Positions 59,840 to 64,000 of a stretch of DNA of 64,000 nucleotides are shown piece after piece (positions within the stretch are counted from its first letter, which is position 1; each line of letters opens with the position of its first letter). The stretch covers positions 186,001 through 250,000 of the forward strand of contig NZ_CBYO010000011.1 in assembly GCF_000577245.1 (NCBI RefSeq). The letters are read 5' to 3'. Source of the stretch: Paucisalibacillus algeriensis. Its GTDB lineage: Bacteria > Bacillota > Bacilli > Bacillales > Amphibacillaceae. The notes beneath the pieces were generated by a model, which made no database searches, was not told where the DNA came from, and saw only the letters and a program-made list of their open reading frames with translations. A program made the translations under genes and the position numbers.

Positions 59840-60816
59840 TATTTATTCCACCCTTCCCCGTGATTAAAATCATCAGACCAGTTATTAATTTTTTCCACAA
59901 TCCGAAGCTTTGCTGATCTTGACCTACGATTCTCTTCTAGTTCAAATTCGTCAGCTATAATTGGTTTACGATTAATTGCTTTAAATGGAGCCTCGTATTC
60001 TTTTGGAATTACCGGTAGATTCCTTGGTGTTTCTTTTGGTGTACTCCATTTTTTAAAGGCTTGCTTACATATCCTATCTTCTAACGAATGAAAAGTGATA
60101 ACGGCAATTCTACCCTGTATTGAAACCACCCGAGCCGCCTGATGTAAAGCATTATGGAAAGCCTGCAATTCATCATTCACCGCTATACGTATTGCTTGGA
60201 AAATACGTTTGGCAGGATGACCGCCTTTCCTTCTAGCAGGAGCAGGAATGGCTTCCTTTATAATATCAACTAATTGAAAGGTCGTTTCAATTGTATTTGT
60301 TTTTCGATATTCTTCGATCTTCCTTGCAATTTGCTTAGAAAATTTCTCTTCTCCATATTTAAAAAAGATAGAAACTAGATTATTATACGACCATTTATTG
60401 ACAATTTCAAAGGCAGATAATTCCTGTTCTTGATTCATTCGCATATCTAGCTTTGCATCATGTTGATAACTAAATCCTCTTTCCCCTCTATCTAGTTGAG
60501 GTGAGGATACACCAAGATCAAACAGAATACCGTCAACATGAGAAATTTGATGGTTTTGTAACTCTTCTTCTAAATACCTAAAATTACTATGAATGAAAAG
60601 AATTCGATCTTGGTATGCTTCAAGTCTTTTTTTTGCTGCAAGCAATGCGTCCATATCTTGATCAAATGCAATAAGCAGACCATCTTCATTTAGTTGTGAG
60701 GCTATCCTTTCAGAATGCCCTCCACCACCTAAAGTACAATCAACATATGTACCATTTGGCTTTATATTTAACCCTTTAATTGACTCTTCTTTTAATACTG
60801 TATAATGTTGAAACAT
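59839..60816 (-). CDS. rsmH: 16S rRNA (cytosine-1402-N4) methyltransferase RsmH (MraW)
   Basis: A 325-residue SAM-dependent methyltransferase. Motifs: [19 protein letters not shown] (SAM loop, about 23-41), [12 protein letters not shown] (about 98), the [15 protein letters not shown] insert region (about 210) and [14 protein letters not shown] use the ATG at 60814-60816 (AGGTGAAAA upstream); the frame extends 13 codons upstream without a ribosome binding site. Conserved second gene of the dcw cluster. Confidence 0.97.
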   Translation of the reverse strand: MFQHYTVLKEESIKGLNIKPNGTYVDCTLGGGGHSERIASQLNEDGLLIAFDQDMDALLAAKKRLEAYQDRILFIHSNFRYLEEELQNHQISHVDGILFDLGVSSPQLDRGERGFSYQHDAKLDMRMNQEQELSAFEIVNKWSYNNLVSIFFKYGEEKFSKQIARKIEEYRKTNTIETTFQLVDIIKEAIPAPARRKGGHPAKRIFQAIRIAVNDELQAFHNALHQAARVVSIQGRIAVITFHSLEDRICKQAFKKWSTPKETPRNLPVIPKEYEAPFKAINRKPIIADEFELEENRRSRSAKLRIVEKINNWSDDFNHGEGWNK

Positions 60817-60844
60817 TTTTTCACCTACTTTAGCGATTTCCAGT

Positions 60845-61276
60845 TTAAATATCAAAATCCATTAAATTCTCAGCAATCTCTGCGAAAGATTCTTCAGACT
60901 CATTAAAGTAGTCTTCCCAATTTTCACTAGCCCAGAATTCAATGCGATTGGATACACCTATTACCACACACTCTTTATCTAAACCCGCATAGTTGCGAAG
61001 AGGCTGTGGAATATTTATTCTTCCCTGCTTGTCCACATCGCATTCTACTGCTCCAGAGAAGAAGAATCGCGTAAAGGCTCTTGCGTCTTTTTTTGTAAGT
61101 GGGAGTTTTTTTAGCTTTTCTTCTAATATCGCCCATTCAGACATCGGATAGGCGAATAAACATTTATCTAATCCACGAGTGACAACAAAACGTTCACCAA
61201 GTTCATCACGGAACTTTGAAGGAACAATAATTCTGCCCTTAGTATCGAAGTTATGCTGGAATTCACCCATGAACAT
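60845..61276 (-). CDS. mraZ: Transcriptional regulator MraZ
   Basis: A 143-residue protein with two SpoVT/AbrB-type beta domains: [25 protein letters not shown] at the start (cut: [20 protein letters not shown]) and [18 protein letters not shown] around 85. MraZ forms rings and binds direct repeats upstream of its own operon, usually repressing the dcw genes. The repeats are visible at 61284-61335. The ATG at 61274-61276 has GGGGGCGGA upstream; a second ATG two codons in is possible. Confidence 0.97.
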   Translation of the reverse strand: MFMGEFQHNFDTKGRIIVPSKFRDELGERFVVTRGLDKCLFAYPMSEWAILEEKLKKLPLTKKDARAFTRFFFSGAVECDVDKQGRINIPQPLRNYAGLDKECVVIGVSNRIEFWASENWEDYFNESEESFAEIAENLMDFDI

Positions 61277-61283
61277 TTAGTCC

Positions 61284-61335
61284 GCCCCCACTTTCATACA
61301 TCTATATTACCACATCCCCCCACTTTCCACCACTT
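61284..61335 (-). promoter_or_regulatory. MraZ operator: direct repeats upstream of mraZ
   Basis: On the minus strand, three consecutive 10-base units AAGTGGTGGA (61335-61326), AAGTGGGGGG (61325-61316) and ATGTGGTAAT (61315-61306) keep a 10-bp period, and a fourth AAGTGGGGGC (61293-61284) follows and overlaps the ribosome binding site region. This agrees with the known TGG-rich direct-repeat binding sites of MraZ. A tentative promoter TGGAAA-N17-TATAGA lies within the repeats. Confidence 0.85.
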
Positions 61336-61380
61336 ATTTTTCAAAATATCTATTATATATACAAAAACAGTTAATTTGAA

Positions 61381-61416
61381 CCAAAAAAATAACTGCCTTT
61401 CTTTGGAAAGCAGTTC
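61381..61416 (-). terminator. Terminator after bshC
   Basis: On the minus strand AACTGCTTTC pairs with GAAAGGCAGTT (one bulge, short loop) followed by ATTTTTTT. It lies about 90 bases past the bshC stop and separates it from the MraZ-controlled promoter. Confidence 0.85.
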
Positions 61417-61483
61417 GGCTAGAAGCTTGATATATCAAGCATTTCCAGCTGAATTAAACTTTCAAGAAAGACAGTTAATTACA

Positions 61484-61503
61484 AAGTGGGTGGAAGTGGT
61501 GGA
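61484..61503 (+). promoter_or_regulatory. Second, inverted pair of MraZ-like repeats
   Basis: On the plus strand AAGTGGGTGG (61484-61493) and AAGTGGTGGA (61494-61503) are two 10-base units of the same type as the mraZ operator but in the opposite direction, about 150 bases away and just past the bshC stop codon. Confidence 0.5.
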
Positions 61504-61506
61504 ATA

Positions 61507-63120
61507 TTACATATATACTACAAAATGTTCCTGTTCAAATGAACAAGTGCTTGCAGATAAGTCCCTAATTAAATTTATTCCATATTCATTTAGAAATGGA
61601 ATTGGATTCCAGATACGTTCTTGTAAGCCATTTGGGTAAAGTGAATTTTCAAGAGTAGTAAACTCAGTTAGTTCCTTTTGAAATCGTTCCTCCAAAGCAT
61701 TAATAATTCGCTTTTCAAGAAATTCAACATCACGAATGAGAAATTCTAGGTTCTTCTCGGCAAGATCATTAATGTCGGAACGAATGTCTTTTGCAATCTC
61801 TCGTAAAGGTTCATGTACTTTTGTAATAACAGACTTTATCTCAGACACCGTTTCCTCAATTGGTGGATTAATCTTCTCTTTAAACCATACGTCTCTAATA
61901 GCCCCAACTTCACCATTTAAAGCAGACTCTATTGGTATATTATATTTTGCTAATAACTTATCCGTTTTACGATCAACTAAGGTAAAAGATAATCTTGGTA
62001 CAACAGGGGGCATCTTCATATCTAAAGCATGAAAAGCTGAATTCAATACAGACCAGTAACTGATTTCACCTGGGCCACCAACAAAGGCTAAAGTTGGGAA
62101 AACTAGTTCCTGCATTAATGGACGTGTTACTACATTATTGCTTAACATATCTGGTTTGTTAATCGCTATTTCCTGTAACTCGTCTGTTGTTAAGATTACT
62201 TCATTTTGTTTTCCAATCCAATTTCCTTCAGGATTTCTACTTAATAAAATTCTCTCTTTATCTTTATGATAAAAAAGATTACCATCGTCCTTCGTAACAT
62301 CCAAGGAAACAGAATACCCTTTTTCAGTTATTTCCTTAAGGGAAGTATATACACCATTACTTATATCTTCTTGTTTTTGAATCATTTCTAAGAAGTATCT
62401 ACTTTCAAGTCTTCTCACAGAATCGTTTCCAGAGTCAATAAGTACAATACCCTCATCTTTAAATAACTTTAGTATTAATCGAGCAAAAAAATCAACATAA
62501 GTAGTTGATTCATTAAGACAATTTCTTACTAAATCAGTTAACTCTTTTGTATACCTCGTTTCTCTTAGCTCTTCCATTATAGTGTCTACAAAGTTTGATA
62601 CATTCGTTCGATCTAATGCAATTTGAGATATAGAATGCTTTTCAAGAACTCTTTGCCCTACTTTTATTTTTTTCATTTTATGGTTACGATTAACATACAC
62701 ATGATTTATTTCTTCAAAATCATGGTCTTCTCCTGCAATCCAAAATACCGGAATAACTGGAACATCTAATTTTTCTTCTTGTTGCTTTGCTAATTGTATG
62801 ATCGATATTACTTTATTAACTGAATATAATGGCCCTGTTAACACTCCAGCTTGTTGGCCTCCAATTACAACGACACTTTCTTCTTGTTTCAAACGCTCAA
62901 TATTATGTAGTGTAGCATCCGAAGCTCCCCAATCATTATTCAATTGTGTTAGTACTTTAACAAGTTCTTGTCTTTGATAAGTACGGGTCTTTAATTCTTT
63001 CAAACGATTATCATATTCCAAGAATCCATAATCAAAATGGTTCATGATGGATAGTTTTTGGTCACGATAATCTCGGACTAATTTATTCTGGTTTTCAATC
63101 TTTATTGGTTCAATTCTCAT
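61507..63120 (-). CDS. bshC: Bacillithiol biosynthesis cysteine-adding enzyme BshC
   Basis: A 537-residue protein of the BshC (YllA) family, the last step of bacillithiol synthesis (adding cysteine to GlcN-malate). Family segments: VVIGGQQAGVLTGPLYSVNKVISIIQLA (cut: GGQQAGVLTGPLYSVNK, about 85) and PVFWIAGEDHDFEEINHVY in part (about 115), with a C-terminal coiled coil (about 380-470). Active-site chemistry of the family is not settled. ATG with AAAGGAG upstream. Conserved immediately upstream of mraZ in bacilli. Confidence 0.95.
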   Translation of the reverse strand: MRIEPIKIENQNKLVRDYRDQKLSIMNHFDYGFLEYDNRLKELKTRTYQRQELVKVLTQLNNDWGASDATLHNIERLKQEESVVVIGGQQAGVLTGPLYSVNKVISIIQLAKQQEEKLDVPVIPVFWIAGEDHDFEEINHVYVNRNHKMKKIKVGQRVLEKHSISQIALDRTNVSNFVDTIMEELRETRYTKELTDLVRNCLNESTTYVDFFARLILKLFKDEGIVLIDSGNDSVRRLESRYFLEMIQKQEDISNGVYTSLKEITEKGYSVSLDVTKDDGNLFYHKDKERILLSRNPEGNWIGKQNEVILTTDELQEIAINKPDMLSNNVVTRPLMQELVFPTLAFVGGPGEISYWSVLNSAFHALDMKMPPVVPRLSFTLVDRKTDKLLAKYNIPIESALNGEVGAIRDVWFKEKINPPIEETVSEIKSVITKVHEPLREIAKDIRSDINDLAEKNLEFLIRDVEFLEKRIINALEERFQKELTEFTTLENSLYPNGLQERIWNPIPFLNEYGINLIRDLSASTCSFEQEHFVVYM

Positions 63121-63257
63121 TCATTACGTACTCCTTTAGAGGTTTTCTATCTATAGGTATTGTACAAGAAAGATTGTATTTTATCATGTTTTCTGTTTTG
63201 TTACATGTACAGCTAGCTATTTTTAGCAACAAAAATCTATTTCACAACTCTGCACAC

Positions 63258-63638
63258 CTAAACAAGTACACCTCTTAGAATCCCATATAGTACAAGAATA
63301 ATATACAAGACAAAAAAGAATAGAAAAGATATCCTCCATAATAACTTTAATGCTTTTTGGTAATTGATTTCCAAGTTGTTCCTCCATTGCAGAATAACAA
63401 TAATAGTAAGTATACATAACATAAATACAATTATATACCCAATATATGCCCCTTCAAATAAATAGGATAGCAAAGTATTCACCGCTATTATGTAAATGAT
63501 TGTTGTCCAATTAATTGACTTATGAAAGGCTTTTATTGGATTTTGATACATAAATTTTAATGAATAGTAAGTTAAAATGGTTATCAGAATAGGTGCTGTA
63601 ATAAAAAATGCAAGCAATATTATAAAAAAATCTACCAT
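63258..63638 (-). CDS. DUF3397-like four-helix membrane protein
   Basis: A 126-residue hydrophobic protein with four predicted membrane helices (about 3-27, 44-62, 64-82 and 98-122) and short polar loops. No enzyme motif is seen. Position between ylbP/panE and bshC matches the DUF3397 family found there in Bacillus; the assignment rests on position and helix pattern and I have not checked it by search. ATG with GAGGGGAA nine bases upstream. Confidence 0.7.
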   Translation of the reverse strand: MVDFFIILLAFFITAPILITILTYYSLKFMYQNPIKAFHKSINWTTIIYIIAVNTLLSYLFEGAYIGYIIVFMLCILTIIVILQWRNNLEINYQKALKLLWRISFLFFFVLYIILVLYGILRGVLV

Positions 63639-63746
63639 AAAAGAATGTTCCCCTCTATACTACTAGTACAATAACTTTTTATATTGTATCAAAATATTAA
63701 GAATTTGTACTAGGTTTGGGAAATATTTATTATTCCTAATACCAAA

Positions 63747-63776
63747 ATGACATTTCTGTCAATTTTGTATTATAAT
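63747..63776 (+). promoter_or_regulatory. Candidate promoter of ylbP
   Basis: ATGACA (63747-63752), 18 bases, TATAAT (63771-63776) on the plus strand. TGACA-N4-TGTCA (63748-63761) overlaps the -35 as an inverted repeat. A second TATAAT is at 63782-63787. Confidence 0.5.
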
Positions 63777-63828
63777 TAAAGTATAATATTCAAAATAAAA
63801 TTTCTAACAACAAAGGGGGACGAATTTT

Positions 63829-64000
63829 ATGGGAGACATGAAGGTTGAAAAACTATTAATCAATTATAAGACACTAGAAGAATTTAAACGCTTTAAAGAA
63901 TATGGAAACCAGGAATTGTCTATGCTAGAAGAATTACAATCTAATATTGTGGAGAACGATAGTGTATCTCCGTTCTATGGCATATATTACGGTGGATCAC
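63829..64000 (+). CDS. ylbP: GNAT-like N-acetyltransferase YlbP, N-terminal part, cut by window edge
   Basis: 57 codons are in the window. The stretch KLLINYKTLEEFKRFKEYG, followed by LSMLEELQSNIVEND and SPFYGIYYGG, matches the N-terminus of B. subtilis YlbP as I remember it, a GNAT-fold protein of unknown substrate. ATG at 63829 with AAGGGGGA nine bases upstream; an ATG at codon 4 is an alternative. It is divergent from the DUF3397-like gene; the catalytic core lies beyond the window. Confidence 0.85.
   Translation, partial: MGDMKVEKLLINYKTLEEFKRFKEYGNQELSMLEELQSNIVENDSVSPFYGIYYGGS

Noticed and set aside
61253-61639. Plus-strand open frame of about 128 codons between mraZ and bshC
   Set aside because: It spans the mraZ start, its operator, the bshC terminator and the end of bshC; composition is that of a shadow frame.

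Overview
The window is a stretch of low-GC Firmicutes chromosome, almost certainly from an endospore-forming, probably salt-tolerant member of the Bacillaceae (Oceanobacillus/Virgibacillus-like). Evidence: spoVM, spoIIGA-sigE, sigG, spoVD and spoVE are all present; bacillithiol synthesis (bshC), RemA, SepF, DivIVA and RqcH are Bacillus-type; regulation uses a T-box and PyrR attenuators; and a BCCT-type compatible-solute transporter sits inside the block. Gene order follows the Bacillus subtilis ylbP-to-yloV segment. Nearly everything is on the minus strand. Plus-strand genes are rpmB, rqcH and the partial gene at the right edge. No rRNA, tRNA, insertion sequence, prophage or CRISPR array was seen.

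Layout, left to right: 1-740 fakA (partial) and asp23; 1017-1205 rpmB (plus); 1599-8208 spoVM, thiN, rpe, rsgA, prkC, prpC, rsmB; 8211-12778 fmt, priA, coaBC; 12890-14944 rpoZ, gmk, remA, yicC; 15142-17799 a calcium P-type ATPase; 17914-19617 rqcH (plus); 19799-20659 a LysR regulator; 20739-30932 the pyr operon (pyrR-pyrB-pyrC-carA-carB-pyrK-pyrD-pyrF-pyrE when read on the minus strand) with two PyrR-binding attenuators; 31090-32466 rluD and lspA; 32656-35412 ileS with an isoleucine T-box; 35782-39771 divIVA, ylmH, ylmG, sepF, yggS, pgeF, ylmC; 39910-41454 a BCCT transporter; 41728-44373 sigG, sigE, spoIIGA; 44742-61276 the division and cell-wall (dcw) cluster ftsZ, ftsA, divIB, spoVE, murD, mraY, murF, murE, spoVD, pbpB, ftsL, rsmH, mraZ; 61507-63638 bshC and a DUF3397-like membrane protein; 63829-64000 ylbP (partial, plus).

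The window therefore carries de novo UMP synthesis under UMP-sensing RNA control, much of the peptidoglycan precursor and septum machinery under MraZ, and the early sporulation sigma-factor switch. Compared with B. subtilis several genes are missing from their usual places: rlmN, def, pyrP, murG, murB and the ylxW-ylxX-sbp group. murF has joined the cluster, and a BCCT transporter and a LysR gene are inserted.

I found no unmistakably new multi-gene system. The most interesting signals are regulatory: a terminator-like hairpin whose 3' arm is the spoVE ribosome binding site; a near-palindrome across the sigG promoter and leader; an inverted repeat bracketing the -10 box of the transporter; MraZ-type repeats in two opposed clusters around the mraZ promoter; and a diverged repeat shared by two convergent intergenic regions.
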